This document shows, piece by piece, positions 10,699 through 22,086 of a DNA stretch of 64,000 bases. Under the pieces are notes generated by a model. That model was given only the letters and a program-made list of their open reading frames with translations, made no database searches and had not been told where the DNA came from. The number at the start of each line of letters is the position of its first letter. Position 1 is the first letter of the stretch. Source of the stretch: Labia minor (Eukaryota > Arthropoda > Insecta > Dermaptera > Spongiphoridae); assembly GCA_963082975.1 (NCBI GenBank), contig OY720344.1:34836033-34900032 (forward strand). Direction: 5' to 3'. The translations under genes and the position numbers were made by a program.

Positions 10699-11321
10699 TA
10701 AGTTGACCTGTGGCCAGGTCCGAACCGACCGACGGTTTGAAATAAATTAATTTCCAGCTACAGAAACAATTTCAAATAATTTTCATATATCTATTAATGT
10801 AATAAAAAACAGATATGGATACATAAATAATAAATATAAACATTTTTAATTTTATTTTATTTATAATATATATGCAAGACCAGGCTGTGACGTCATGCAT
10901 GGCTGGATGACGTTATATAATTTTAAATCAAGAAAAAACTAATAAATATGATTTTTTTCGAGGATAAAACCAATACAAAATGCATGATTCGTGGTGATAT
11001 ATAAAAAAATCTCCTTTGGTGTGAAAATAACCCTTTCCTTCCTATCGTCGATCGCTAATACTACCACTTCCGGTTTCCGGAATTGCACCAAAAGTTGATG
11101 CATTAAGTAAATATACCAAATTTCATCAAAATCGGTTGAGCCGTTCAGGCTGTACACATCTATACGGACGGACAGACGGACGGACGGACAGACGGACAGA
11201 CATCATGCTAAAAATACTTTTTCTGTTTAGAAAATGCATGATTCGTGGAGATATGTAAAAATCTCCACATGTGAAATTTGGTGTGAAAACAATACCTCCC
11301 TTACTATCGTCGGTCGGTAAA
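10699..11321 (-). mobile_element. Family A element, full length (HINE-like)
   Basis: Read 5'->3' on the minus strand it begins T-ACCGACCGACGATAG and ends CGTCGGTCGGTTCGG, then a GACCTG..CAGGTC hairpin and CAACTTA. ACCGACCGACG and CGTCGGTCGGT form an 11-bp subterminal inverted pair. The interior has two diverged copies of a roughly 85-bp block (CACACCAAATTTCACATG), a (TCCG)n microsatellite at 11161-11201 (as CGGA on plus) and two TGACGTCA-type palindromes. The minus-strand 5' flank is TTTTT. It is non-coding; short open frames across it are not genes. Confidence 0.85.
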
Positions 11322-11689
11322 AATATATGAATATGGTTTATGTTATTTCTTGCCTTAGCATTTATTTTAATCATCTACCATAAGTTTGGTGGCCCAGAAC
11401 TATAACTACTACTCTTCCATTCTTAAATCATTTTGTAGATTTTAATATTAATTAGTATTGTGTTTCAAACTCTTTTCTGAAAGTTTTCTAATAAAATTGT
11501 TTCAAATACTTATATATCTAAAATGACGCTAAATGAAAATAAACTAATAAAATTAAATTTTTTTTTTTATTTGATTAAATATTAAATCTCTGTGAAGCGT
11601 TGAAATAAAAAATAAAAATGATATATCTACACAATAACAATAATCTCATCTAAGCTTTTTAATCTTTATCTTTTATATTATATATTTAG
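11322..11689. other. AT-rich stretch ending in a polypyrimidine/AG acceptor
   Basis: No repeat was recognised. The final 30 bases are T-rich and end ATATTTAG, serving as the presumed acceptor for the exon at 11690. Confidence 0.5.
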
Positions 11690-11757
11690 GTTGGTTCGAG
11701 AGACAAGTCAGCCGTGAGCATCACAGCTCCCGGAGGAAGAGACGTCCGATATAAAAG
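11690..11757 (+). CDS. Candidate internal coding exon, unknown protein
   Basis: The island of 68 bases is over half G+C inside DNA that is mostly A/T. It is bounded by TATATTTAG on the left and AAAAG|GTATAT on the right, both good splice signals. Only one frame is open: VGSRDKSAVSITAPGGRDVR then YK plus two bases (AG). The other two frames meet a stop. The leftover AG is phase-compatible with the candidate last exon at 18419, whose first base would complete an Arg codon. I do not recognise the protein; the peptide is basic and polar with no membrane segment. Seen: composition, splice sites, open frame. Inferred: that it is transcribed. Confidence 0.5.
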
Positions 11758-12289
11758 GTATATTCATCATTTTTTCCTTATTATATAGGACTTTTTTATT
11801 TTACCGAGAAGTGTTTTCTTAATACAGAAAGAGAGAGATATGTCGAACAAAAGAAAATTGAAAAGAAATACACTACATTCATTTAATTACTTTTTCTAAA
11901 TCAGGCACACACTTTTACAAATACAATAAATCAAATATGGGAAAATTAGTAAATATAACATATATTTATAAATATTTAAAGTGGCATTCAGAACTGTTCA
12001 CAACTAATAAAATATGATTGATAGATGTGGAAAATGTAAAATATTCAAAATTTAATTAAATTTATTATTCTAGCTGGATATTTATTTTCAATATTTATAC
12101 ATATATCTATTTATAGAAACTTTATAAATTAATTAATATAGATTTTATCATTATTATTACAAACTAATTATGTGATTATATGATTTAGAGATGCATCTAA
12201 CCATTATTAAAAAAACATATTTGTTCAGTTATTTAAAAATATTCGTTATATGTATATACCTTACTCCAACTGTACATACCACTATATAA
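11758..12289. other. AT-rich, presumed intronic
   Basis: Follows a GTATAT donor. There is an AG-rich patch (GAGAGAGA) at about 11830. No repeat family was recognised. Confidence 0.5.
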
Positions 12290-12395
12290 AGGGAACATGA
12301 GTGAGCTGGGAGAGGATAGTAGTTGGATGATTATGTGTGATAGGAACAGTTTAATGAATATGGTTATTTCTGATCTTTCGAGTTCCATAGCGCCT
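12290..12395 (+). pseudogene. Decayed LINE 3' tail
   Basis: TGATCTTTCGAGTTCCATAG and the GGGAGAGGATAGTAGTTGGA stretch resemble the 3' end of the LINE copy at 47420-47820. That copy has GAACTTTCGAGTTCCGTAG and GGGAGTGGGAAGGATTGGAT. Only about 100 bases remain and no frame is open. Confidence 0.45.
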
Positions 12396-12649
12396 TAAAG
12401 ATTCTGGTGGATAGAAAATGATATGGTCTCTAAATAACAATAATTGTGAAAAGCCTTTTGAACAAATAAATAAATCTATTAATTTAAATGTATTTTTATA
12501 AATGTTAAATAATTTTTAAGGTTTAGATTTATGAAATGTTCAAGCTATAAAAAAAGGTATATAAATTCATATTAAAGAATATTGTATTTTATCTTATTAT
12601 ACTAGCAAAAATAGTATATATATATTTGTATTTTTGAATTATTAATCCG

Positions 12650-12900
12650 TTTTAAGGATTTTTTTGAAATTCACACCATAGATAATATTTATAAAGAAAA
12701 ATCGATCTGTATTGGTTTCAGCCTCGGGAAAATCGTCTTTGATAGTTTTTTCTTGATTTAAAATAGTAAATTTACAGCAACTACGTCAGCCCCTCCAGAC
12801 GGCGTTTCCTTAAATACAAAATTTAAATATAAAATATTTATTTTAATAAAATTTTGTAATCAAATTACGAAATATATATTATGTTATATCCACAGTACAT
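12650..12900 (+). repeat. Old diverged family-A fragment
   Basis: TGTATTGGTTTCAGCCTCGG and AGTTTTTTCTTGATTTAAAA parallel the family-A segment TGTATTGGTTTTATCCTCGG and the following block. ACTACGTCAGCCCCTCC stands where the first CRE palindrome normally lies. TATGTTATATCCA is also shared. The subterminal boxes and hairpin are absent. Divergence is higher than in the other copies. Confidence 0.55.
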
Positions 12901-13460
12901 ACTTTTCTTCTTTCAGTGCGTAAATACGTTCGTTTAAGGGCTTTATGTTTTTTGACTTTTTTTTTAAATTTATGTTCTTTTATATGGGTTGGAAGTTTAA
13001 AATTTATATATTAATCTAAAATTTATCTTATTAGACTTGCAAACATTGTAAGTATATATTATCTTTCTGTCTTTCTAATAATATTTTGAAAAGTGTTAAC
13101 ATGTTATTTATATTTTAAAAACCAATACTTTCTTTAATTAATATTCATTTAAAATGATAATTAAAGAATATCTTATTCCAAATAAATTGTTGAATAGAAC
13201 TGATCTAACAATATTAAATTATTTTAATTAAAGTGACAACTTTTACAAAAAATTATATTTAATAATTTAAATGATATTTGATTATTATAAATAAAAAGAA
13301 AAAAAAATTATATAAATGAATAATTTTGTATGACAATTGCTAGAATTAATATTAATAATTTGTGTTGAACATGTATGAATAAATTGAGAGAAAATAGTCT
13401 CAATTGAATAGCGCTCAGCTTTTAATAAATTCTTAAAAATGGTTTATACCTATATTAAAA
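12901..13460. other. AT-rich stretch
   Basis: Nothing recognised. Confidence 0.5.
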
Positions 13461-13906
13461 TTAGCTGGAGTGTCTCCACTCGACTATCTCGCAATTTGAA
13501 TTGGATTAAATAACATAATATATTATATTTAAATTAAATTTAATTAATTATAAATTATAAATAATAAATATTAAATGTTTGGCTTTTTGTTGATGGCACC
13601 ACGTCACATGTTGGCGCGTGAGAATTGCAGTGTTAAAAAATTAATTCTGGTAATTTCAGCGAATCAATCAAGCTGAAATTCTATATATAGCAGTTTTATA
13701 CAATCTTTAATCATGTGAAAAATTATCAAACATATATCTTTATTTTTACGGTCACTTTAGAGGAAAAAAAATCAAAACGTTGTAGGTAATGACCCTCTTC
13801 CGGTTGAGCTACATTTCTCAAAAGTTGATAGAAAACTACGAATTTTGAATAATGCTCATGTACCAAATTTCATCATTCTAGCTCAAACCGTTTTTGCGTA
13901 ATCTTG

Positions 13907-13950
<44 letters not shown>

Positions 13951-14085
13951 CACACACACACACAGACATTTTTCTCAACCTTAGTGAAAATGATTCAGGA
14001 ACCTTCAAAACGTATAAAAACATCAAAATCTCAACATCGAAAATTTTCGTGATCGCAATACTATCTCTGGCGAGATAGTAAAAAG
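13461..14085 (-). mobile_element. Family B element, full length (HINE-like)
   Basis: On the minus strand it starts TTTTT-ACTATCTCGCCAGAGATAGT, a 5' hairpin with arms CTATCTC and GAGATAG. It ends GCGAGATAGTCGAGTGG then AGACACTCCAGCTAA. ACTATCTCG and CGAGATAGT form the subterminal inverted pair, and GAGTG..CACTC is the 3' hairpin. A (CA)n/(TA)n microsatellite sits at 13911-13962. It is related to the copies at 42839 and 60447. Non-coding. Confidence 0.82.
13911..13962. repeat. (CA)n / (TA)n microsatellite inside family B
   Basis: A CACACA run interrupted by TATATATA, at the same internal position as the (GT)n in the 60447 copy. It varies in length between copies and is very short in the 42839 copy. 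Confidence 0.9.
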
Positions 14086-16099
14086 GAATTGATTGATAGT
14101 TTCTATGGATAAATACAGTCAAAAATGAAATTACAAGATAAGAATAGTAGAAAAGAGGATTATCATTTTAAACGCCCCAACGAATTTATTAATATTACCA
14201 GCCAATGCCGATAATAAGGAATAATGTTTTTTAATGACCGAGAGGAGTCTGTCATTATTATATATACAATAAGGTATATAGTTAATTTAGTGATTACATT
14301 AAAATATAAATAATTAAACAAAAATAAAAGCTTGGTTTTAATATACTGATTGAATAATTGTTATTTTAAACTTTCAACAATATATTGTTTTTAAGTAACA
14401 CTTCAGGAAACACAGCACCGAACAATTTAATTTTTTCAAATACCTTAGATGCCCTTTTTCGAAAATAAATTCATACTTTTTATACATAACATACATATCT
14501 TTTAATATTTAAATCATCAAAAAACTAAGCTTAATACTATTTTCCCTCTTAAAAAGAGTACAAATGAGGTTCAAATATTTCTCTAATAACTTGGACTTGG
14601 AAAACACTTCAAATATTCATAACAAAACCTCTCAAAATATTTGTAATAAAAAAAATAAATATCGAAAAATATTATCTTTCTAAAGACAATGAATTCAATG
14701 GAAATTTTATGTTAACACACCAACGATAGAAGGATTTCTTTTTTAAAATTTATCTTCAAGTGGATAAATTTTAATTAAAATGAAGAGAATATTTTAAAGT
14801 GCCTTGCAAACACTAGAATGTCAAAAAAATAAATAATTAAAAACATTAAAAAAAGATAGTACTAATATAACAATCATATTAGAATTAAAAAAAGAACTCT
14901 TCATTTAAATGTATTAAAAGTGAAAAAAAAATGTCAGAACAAATTTAATAATAAAGATATTAATATATATAAGTATATATATGACTAATTAAGAATTAAG
15001 ATGAATCTCAGATTTCCACTCAAGATTCATTTCTGTTATTGAATTTGAATATTAATTTCAAAGAGCATTATTCTTCTAAAATATTTTTTTAATTTAATTC
15101 AGAAACAAAGGGCTTATAAGATAAGAAGATCTTATAATTCAGATGAAATACGATAGAAGAATTTTATTATTTTTTCAGTTTTCTTATAATATATATTTCA
15201 ATTACATTATACCTACACTCGTTTTTATAGAATATTTATAATATTATTATTATTAAACACACTTATTTTCCTTTTAAACATACGTATATTAATAAAAATA
15301 ATATTAATATATTAAAAAAAAGATATATTTTATATTTTTTAAATTTTCAGAATCAGAGATTTGATCAATTTGATAAATTTAAAATCTAAAATCAAAAATT
15401 AATAAATTAGAAGAGAATAGTAATTAAATGGAAGCAGTTAAGGATTGAAACGGTTTTTGAAGTTTCGAATTGTGAATTCATTTTTGATTCATGTCTATTT
15501 TAGATTTTTGGCTAAACAATATTATTATTATTTTAAAGTTCTTACTTTCTTGTTGAAAAATAGCCTTTTATATATATATAGCCTTCAATGTTTCCATCAG
15601 TAGTAAAAGTATCCAAGGAGTAACGCGACTCCACATCTCTTGGGATTGCTCAGTTTATTGCTTTTACTTAACTCATCGAGATAAACTTTTATCATTTATA
15701 TTTCCCTTATAAATAAAACTTTTACATTATAAAAACTTATAATAATAGGTACATATACATCTATGTATTTAATAAAATTGTCATTGACTATAGAGAAAGT
15801 TTCGGAATGAGATTACATCATCCAAAAATGGATGCAAATGAAGGATTTTATAAAAAAAAAAGTTTTTATGCTCTAAAAAGTAAAACAGAATAATGTGTCT
15901 ATTATTAATATGATATACATTTTGATATATATTTTGATATATATTGTACTTAATTAATTTTCAAACTAAAAATATTAAAACTAAGAAAATCAACTTGGGT
16001 TATTGAAACTAAGGTTGATTATTTAATTCAACAATTTCGAATCTATTTATCTAGCAAGATAACTTATATTTATGCTAATCAAATCTTTAAAGTAATGAG
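14086..16099. other. Long AT-rich stretch, presumed intronic
   Basis: No repeat family was identified. Features noted: a nested stem at 15614-15646 (CCAAG with GGAGT..ACTCC and CTTGG) and several (TA)n tracts near 14961-14978 and 15569-15581. Confidence 0.5.
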
Positions 16100-16625
16100 A
16101 GTTTACTTAGTTATAGAACCAGTGACTCTCCAATCTTCTGGACAACTTGATTACATTTCTTCCAACCCAGAGCACTCAGCTCTAGAAAGCAAACTTGTTG
16201 ATTCTTATTTTTTAATCATGTTGTCCATTTCTCTAATTGGCAGTCTAGCATTATTCTAGTTACATTATTTCTCTCAACCATTTTTAATTAATTTTTACAT
16301 TCGACTGCATCCAGCAAATCCGTTTTTATGATCTTTCCAGGCCAGATTTCTTCAGAACTAGAACAAATTTTGTTGTTTTAACGAAGATCGTCTAATTTTA
16401 TCAGAATTTCCTTTAAATCTCCCCTCCTCCGCTAAATAATTTAAATTATATCTTTTTAATTATTTATTTATTCAGTATATATATATATTTAAGAAGCACT
16501 AATTAACTTGATGTCCATCTTAATTCTTCCATCATCACCAATTTCTATCTACTCGTTCTTGGTCTGTCAATCAGGTGTTTCCCAATTACTTTACATATAA
16601 ACGTACCTCTTGCTAGCCTTTCTTA
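16100..16625 (-). pseudogene. Possible decayed LINE, minus strand
   Basis: Read on the minus strand, about 16595-16535 gives GKHLIDRPRT, resembling the GKRPLGRPRTR motif near the LINE C-terminus. The nucleotide stretch TTCTTGGTCTGTCAATCAGG parallels CTTGGACTTCCAATTGGAGG of the LINE fragment at 5310. The rest (16100-16490) is a GC-richer minus-strand stretch without clear motifs and with many stops. The identification rests on one motif. Confidence 0.35.
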
Positions 16626-16777
16626 AATTTTTATATTTTATTAGCCTAAATGAATATTAGTAATTGAAAAAAAATATAGGGAACATTTTTTTGGATTACT
16701 GAGATAACGAACAATTTTCGTTCTTATCCTTATTCACCCAAACAGTATGTTTGCGTTTAGTTTCGGGCTCATAGTAA

Positions 16778-17470
16778 TACGAGGGTTGAATGAAAAGTAA
16801 TGCCTCCATCTTCATAACTTGGGTTTAGATGGGAATATATTAATAAATCAAACTCTGAAATAATCCTTAGAATGTGATCTTTAATTCCCAATATTCACTT
16901 TTCTACATAATCACCAGACAATTGGATACATTTTCTTTGAAGCCGTCACGGAAGAAGTCGTCCCACAGGTTCTTGTGAAATGCCGATTATGCTTGCAATT
17001 TCTCTCTGTGTGATACGTCGATTGTTCTGAATAAGTGTGGCTTCTCACCAAGAGGAGAATTTACGGAACAAGCCAATACTTGCCGTATACCAGTGCTGAA
17101 TCTCAAAGTATATCACATGTAGGTCCATCTTAATCATTTCTTTTACAGAATCGAAGTTTGTTGAAACAAAAGAGATTGATGAACGGCTTTCACTTAGATT
17201 TCTACATCAACGTTAGAACTCTTCAAACAAGTCGTAAACAGTGCTTCTCAAAAGCCAGATGAAGTCGGTGGATGCAGTGTTTCAAAATCTCACACAAAAT
17301 TTCGCCAAATCATTGTTTTAAATTGTTCTCGAGAAAATTTAATTTCTCCACAATACACACAACTTTCATCTTCAACATCTTCACACAGTTTTTTAAAGCA
17401 ATTCGTAAATGATATAAGTAATTTGACTCCCTTTTGATGGCTGTTTGACCTAAAAAAGTCAAAAATTTAC
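16778..17470 (-). mobile_element. Mariner relic with fused N- and C-terminal transposase pieces
   Basis: The left end is TACGAGGGTTGAATGAAAAG, a mariner-type terminus in a TA site. On the minus strand, 17040-16965 encodes NRRITQREIASIIGISQEPV, a helix-turn-helix. It then runs almost directly into LQRKCIQLSGDYVEK and a stop (about 16945-16895), which is the C-terminus of mariner transposase. The whole catalytic domain has been deleted. The right terminus was not found, so the right limit is approximate. This clade differs from the 40405 group. Confidence 0.7.
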
Positions 17471-18418
17471 AATAATTATATTTCTAACTTGTAGTTATAC
17501 TATACTAGTTTCTATAGTTACTAAAAACTTTCGCAGCGATCATTAGGTAAGTCTATTTTTAAATATTTAAAATTATATTTTTTAACAAATCAAATATCTG
17601 TTAAAAAAATACAATTTTTCAAAGGCTTTTTTCTTAAATTATGCTTGAAAAGAGTCCAATTGACAGATTATTTTAACAATTCCACTCAATAAATTTATCA
17701 CAATTAATATCCATATGCTTATTTGTTGATTCATAATAGCAAATTTTATTTTGATTTCCAAACTGTGCTATCGAAAGGGCTTAACCTCTCGGGTTGGTTA
17801 AAACGAATCACGTTTGGGAAATTATTCTGTCCTCTTCATCAAATATTTCTCTCTCATTTGCTTACACGTGGCCTACGTTAGTCCTCTCTGTTCAACCACT
17901 CTCCTTCCCTTCCCCATTTCCCATTCGCCTAGCATCCCATACTTGCACAGTTTAATATTTCTGCCCTTCCATTACTACATTTTATGCATCCACCACCAAT
18001 TGAGATTAAATGGAATAATCCTTTTATAGGAAAATAAATTAGAGGAATCAATATACATTCCAGATTGACATATAAATTGGTATTTCATATTATAGATTAA
18101 GTGTCAAAAAATTTCATTTTATTATATCTATATTTCGTGTAATTCGTATTCTCATTTTGTAAACTTTAATTAAAACAACAAAAACTTATCTTTTATTTGT
18201 TTTATTTAAACATTTTCAAAAAACAGCAACAATTAATAATAAATTCATTCTTCGTGATATAATATATGTATATAATAATTATATATTATTATATTTAATA
18301 ATAATTAGATTAGGAAATAGTGTAATCTAGCTACTAACAAGCAAGTAAGAATTCCGAGTTGAAGACTAACCAAGATCAATAAACTTCCTAATTATTAATA
18401 AAACAAAAACTGTTCCAG
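17471..18418. other. Unique-looking stretch, presumed intronic
   Basis: AT-rich except a C/T-rich patch at 17760-18030 (many CTTCC and CATTCC), which gives a 71-codon plus-strand frame of low-complexity hydrophobic residues that I do not accept as a gene. It ends at the acceptor-like CTGTTCCAG. Confidence 0.45.
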
Positions 18419-18629
18419 GCTTCAAGAATTGACAAACTCGCAAATACAAGACAAATCAAGTAAAAAAACATTATTCGAAGAAACAATAACAACAATACAA
18501 TTGTCTCCAAGTGGCAACCGGTCATTCGAATTATGGAGGCCCCGAACTATCTCTAGATCAGGAGAAGCAACTAAAACAACTCTACCTAAAAGTTTGAACA
18601 ATGAAATGTTCTTCCAGAGAAAAGAATAA
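18419..18629 (+). CDS. Candidate last coding exon, unknown protein
   Basis: After CTGTTCCAG the frame (one base, then CTT CAA GAA) stays open for 69 codons to TAA at 18627. It includes LQELTNSQIQDKSSKKTLFE, QLSPSGNRSFELWRPRTISR and LPKSLNNEMFFQRKE. The composition is mixed and polar, without the runs of K, N, I and F that the AT-rich background produces. AATAAAG overlaps the stop and AATAAAAT follows at about 18670. The first base completes an AG-G Arg codon if joined to the exon ending at 11757. The product is not recognised; a disordered, Ser/Thr/Arg-rich C-terminal tail would fit. No ATG is needed if it is an internal or last exon. Confidence 0.38.
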
Positions 18630-21368
18630 AGAAAGATTCATGGAGAGAAAAAATGATAATATTTTGGAAAATAAAATTTTAAACACTAACTTTTAAAGAT
18701 AAGAAAGATAATCAAGCCATAGGTTCATTTTTTAAGTTTCATATTACTATTAAATAAAAATGATTTTATCTATATTGACTGAAGCTTCAATATTAATAAT
18801 AAATAATTATTTTTTCTTAGTTAATACCTTTTTCGTATTAGTATAGACTAGTTAACCTTATTGTACTTATCCAAAGGATAATCTAGAACAATAAGTACTC
18901 CAATCGCATACCATTGTTTCGCTTATGTCTCATTAGTATTACTTAGAAAGGATTAAAAGGGAGAGGACAAGGGAATTTACATCCTTCCAACTTCATTAGA
19001 TAAGAAGAGGTCAAATATAATTGCGTTTCAAATATAGGCAACATCCAAGGGAATAATTCATTATTATTCTCCTTTTGCATTAATAATTGCATTAATAATT
19101 AATAATTGTTTCTCATTAAAATATATTAGGATATACTTATTTTAGATTTCAAAATAAATATGTTTCGGTGTCTTTTAACGCACCTTTACTCAACTTGTCT
19201 GCATTCTAGACTCAGTTTTAGTCATAATTTTAGCTTACAATAAAATATATATTCAACAATAATGAATATTAAGATTTTTAAATTTTTAATTAAATGATTT
19301 GAATTAAATTATTGTCAAAACAAGAGTTTTTCTATGTGTATGTTTGCTTTTTTCGGTCAATTAATCCATATTTTAATTATTATTTTTTTTTTGGATATTC
19401 CTTTTCCCCTCTAATGTGCTCGCTGTTTTAACAGGTAGTATTTTAATTCAGATTTTAAATAGATACTTTAAAAATATATAGGTATATTAATATACATCTA
19501 GATAATAATTATCTTTACTTGGGTGTACAATAATATCATTTTCTTTAATTAATCTTTCTAAATACACTTTATAAATTAAAACCCTTATCTTTCTCAACTC
19601 TCAAATTCCCTAAAACATGTATTACTAAGTACAATTTTTTTTCAAAAGATTAGGATATAATGGGAAGTATAATTGTGACATAAAGACTTTCTAGTTTATT
19701 AATATAAATATGATTTAGGATACAATTTCAGAGTAATTAATAGAATACAAAAAAAAAATTACTTATATTTATTTTGTTTAATTATTTCAACACTAATTAA
19801 TTTCCTTTTCTTTTAACAAAAGAAGGAACAATTCAAGTGATCTAATCATCAATTAATTCTTTCACTGACTTTTTTGTTGTTCTAAATCTTCTACGAAAAG
19901 AGATTTGTTCAGAAAAAAAGAAATGTATTCTACTCACGCATGCTTTCTTCCCAAAATAAAAGAAAAAAAAATATAATATTACCAATTGCACTTAGTTTCT
20001 ACACAATTCTGTAATTATTGATAAGAATGAAAATGTTTCTTTTGTTGATTGTTAGAATTTTCTTTTATCTAGAGAAAATCAAAGAAACCAGAGGGCAAAT
20101 TTGATTAAATATGAAACACAACTACCATTGATTGAATGTAGGAGAGAGCAGAGACAGAAATTATTTACAAGTTGAATAAACTACTACTTATCTATTACCT
20201 AGTATCGTATTACGTGGAGGGAATACTCCTGATTGATAAATATCATAAGAAGATGTCTAACTTTAAAATTTAAACTTGTCATTTATTTAAATAGATAAGT
20301 AAGTGCAAGAGAAACAAACTATTTAAATAAAAAGAATCAAGTAAATTGTTCAATGAAATTTCAGTTTTCCATTTTCAAAGGAATAAATGAGAAAACGTTT
20401 AAAAAAATAATTTCATTTTTTTATCATTCAATTAAGTATTTTTTTTAATTATTAAAATAATTCCAACATCAGCATCAGAGAAATATGATATCATTATTAA
20501 GATTAAAGGAAAAATGAGTAACTTTTCTGGTATGATTTTTATTTCATAAAAAAAACAATTAATTTTTCTGTTGAAATAGTAGCTTTAGTACATTAAACTC
20601 TATTTAAAAAAAAAACTAGTAAAATAAAATAAACTTTAACATTAGAAGACAGATTGATTTGACTGCAATATTTCATAAAAACAATCCTCGAATCTCTCAC
20701 TTAATTCTATACTATGACTGACTTATTTTTAGTTTGAAAATATAAACAATAGGATAGTTTCACAAATTTATTTTTCTTTAGTGAAAGATTATCGAAAATA
20801 ATTAATGAAAAACTAAAAAAAATGATCAACTTTTTTAATAATTACATTAATAAGCTACGTGCCCAAGCAGAATTTACAAACAATCTTCTAGTTTGGTGAC
20901 AAATTAGCTGTACTAATTATTCATTTGCATTTTACCAACTTGAAACTATACAATAAAATTTTCACATTTTATTTAATAAATAGGAGAATAATTATTATTG
21001 CTGTGGATAGGACAATTTAAAAAAAAAATAAAGTCAAAATGGTGAAAATTTATAATAAAAAGAAGAAAAAGAATATTAAAACTCTCCTTAGCTATTATCT
21101 TCTTTAACTGTGTACTTATTTATATATCTTATATAATAATTTTATAATATTTATATTTTTAACTTTGTAACTTTTTAATATTTTTTTATTTTTTTGTTTT
21201 CTTATTTTCTTTTGGAATTTAAGTTGTTTAATTACTAATTATGATAATATAAATCTGAAAAGTCAATAAAAAGAAAGACTGGAAACGATGAATAAATAAT
21301 AATATAAAAATATTTGAATTTTCAAAATAGATATTAATCATAACTGACTAATTGATTCCTGTTGAGAT
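18630..21368. other. Long AT-rich stretch, nothing recognised
   Basis: About 2.7 kb without a repeat match or credible open frame; long A and T runs throughout. Confidence 0.55.
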
Positions 21369-21381
21369 ATGTTTCGGTACT
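21369..21381. repeat. SINE target-site duplication, left
   Basis: ATGTTTCGGTACT, repeated exactly at 21552-21564 on the far side of the poly-A tail. Confidence 0.88.
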
Positions 21382-21551
21382 AGGTTATAGTGACCGGTCC
21401 GCCGACTCGAGTTCGAGTGTTCAAACCTCGCTGAGTGCATCGATATATAAATCGATATATATAAGTATAGATATAAGAATAATAAAGAAGGCTGGCTAAA
21501 ATGGTGATAAACCGAAAGCCAAATAAATAAAAAAAAAAAAAAAAAAAAAAA
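21382..21551 (+). mobile_element. SINE, tRNA-like head, poly-A tail
   Basis: A 170-bp unit ends in about 24 A's and is flanked by perfect 13-bp duplications, the hallmark of LINE-mediated retroposition. The head is GC-rich (TGACCGGTCCGCCGACTCGA). It contains GTTCAAACC, a match to the RNA polymerase III B box (GWTCRANNC), with a weaker A-box candidate about 35 bases upstream. A TA-rich middle and an AAATAAATAA stretch lead into the tail. No other copy is visible in the window. The perfect duplications suggest a fairly recent insertion. Confidence 0.78.
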
Positions 21552-21564
21552 ATGTTTCGGTACT
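21552..21564. repeat. SINE target-site duplication, right
   Basis: ATGTTTCGGTACT, identical to 21369-21381. Confidence 0.88.
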
Positions 21565-21695
21565 GTCAGAGTTTAAGAATTGTTTATTTATTTAAGGAAC
21601 TGTCAAATGATTAAAGTAGTATGTACATGTATGTTTCTCATGCACTAGCAATGTGACGTCATAGTCTATTTCACATCACGTGATTATATACTTAA

Positions 21696-22086
21696 TCTAT
21701 ATATTTAATACGACAGTCTCTGTCCGTACGCAAAAAAACTCCAGAGCTTAAAATACAAGGAGTAAGGTAAACAAATTTTTCTGAGGGGTACCTCAAATGA
21801 TGAAAAATAAAAAAGAAATTAAAATCTTAGGTAACTCCTGAGCTGAGCTGCGGGTGTTCCATTTTCCAGATATGTTGCAAACGTTCGCGTTTCATGATCG
21901 ATAGATATATAACATATACAAGAACATAAACAAATGAATGTTTTATGTAATATACTGATTGAAACAAAATGAATGAAAACATTTTACATACAGACTTCCA
22001 ACCAAATACTATGTATCATTCGGGGGTTCAGGGGGCGGAGCCCACGTCTAGGTGTAAAGAGCGCCGAAGGCACTCGGAGCAGCTAG
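21696..22086 (+). mobile_element. Short non-autonomous Helitron, complete
   Basis: It starts TCTATATATTTAATACGAC preceded by A and ends GGAGCAGCTAG followed by T: TC..CTAG in an A/T target. The last 170 bases match the 3181 Helitron: AAATGAATGTTTTATGTAAT, the CCAAATACTATGTATCATTC block, the GGGGGCGGAGCCC hairpin, then GAGCGCCGAAGGCACTC, itself a stem. At 391 bp it has no coding capacity. The 75-codon frame running through its 3' end is a shadow. Confidence 0.82.

Noticed and set aside
10939-11374. Two overlapping minus-strand frames with a Ser-Val-Arg-Pro repeat
   Set aside because: Translation of family A and its (TCCG)n tract; the same peptide appears at each copy.
17814-18029. 71-codon hydrophobic frame
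   Set aside because: Arises from a C/T-rich tract; residues are Leu/Ile/Pro/His-biased without domain features.
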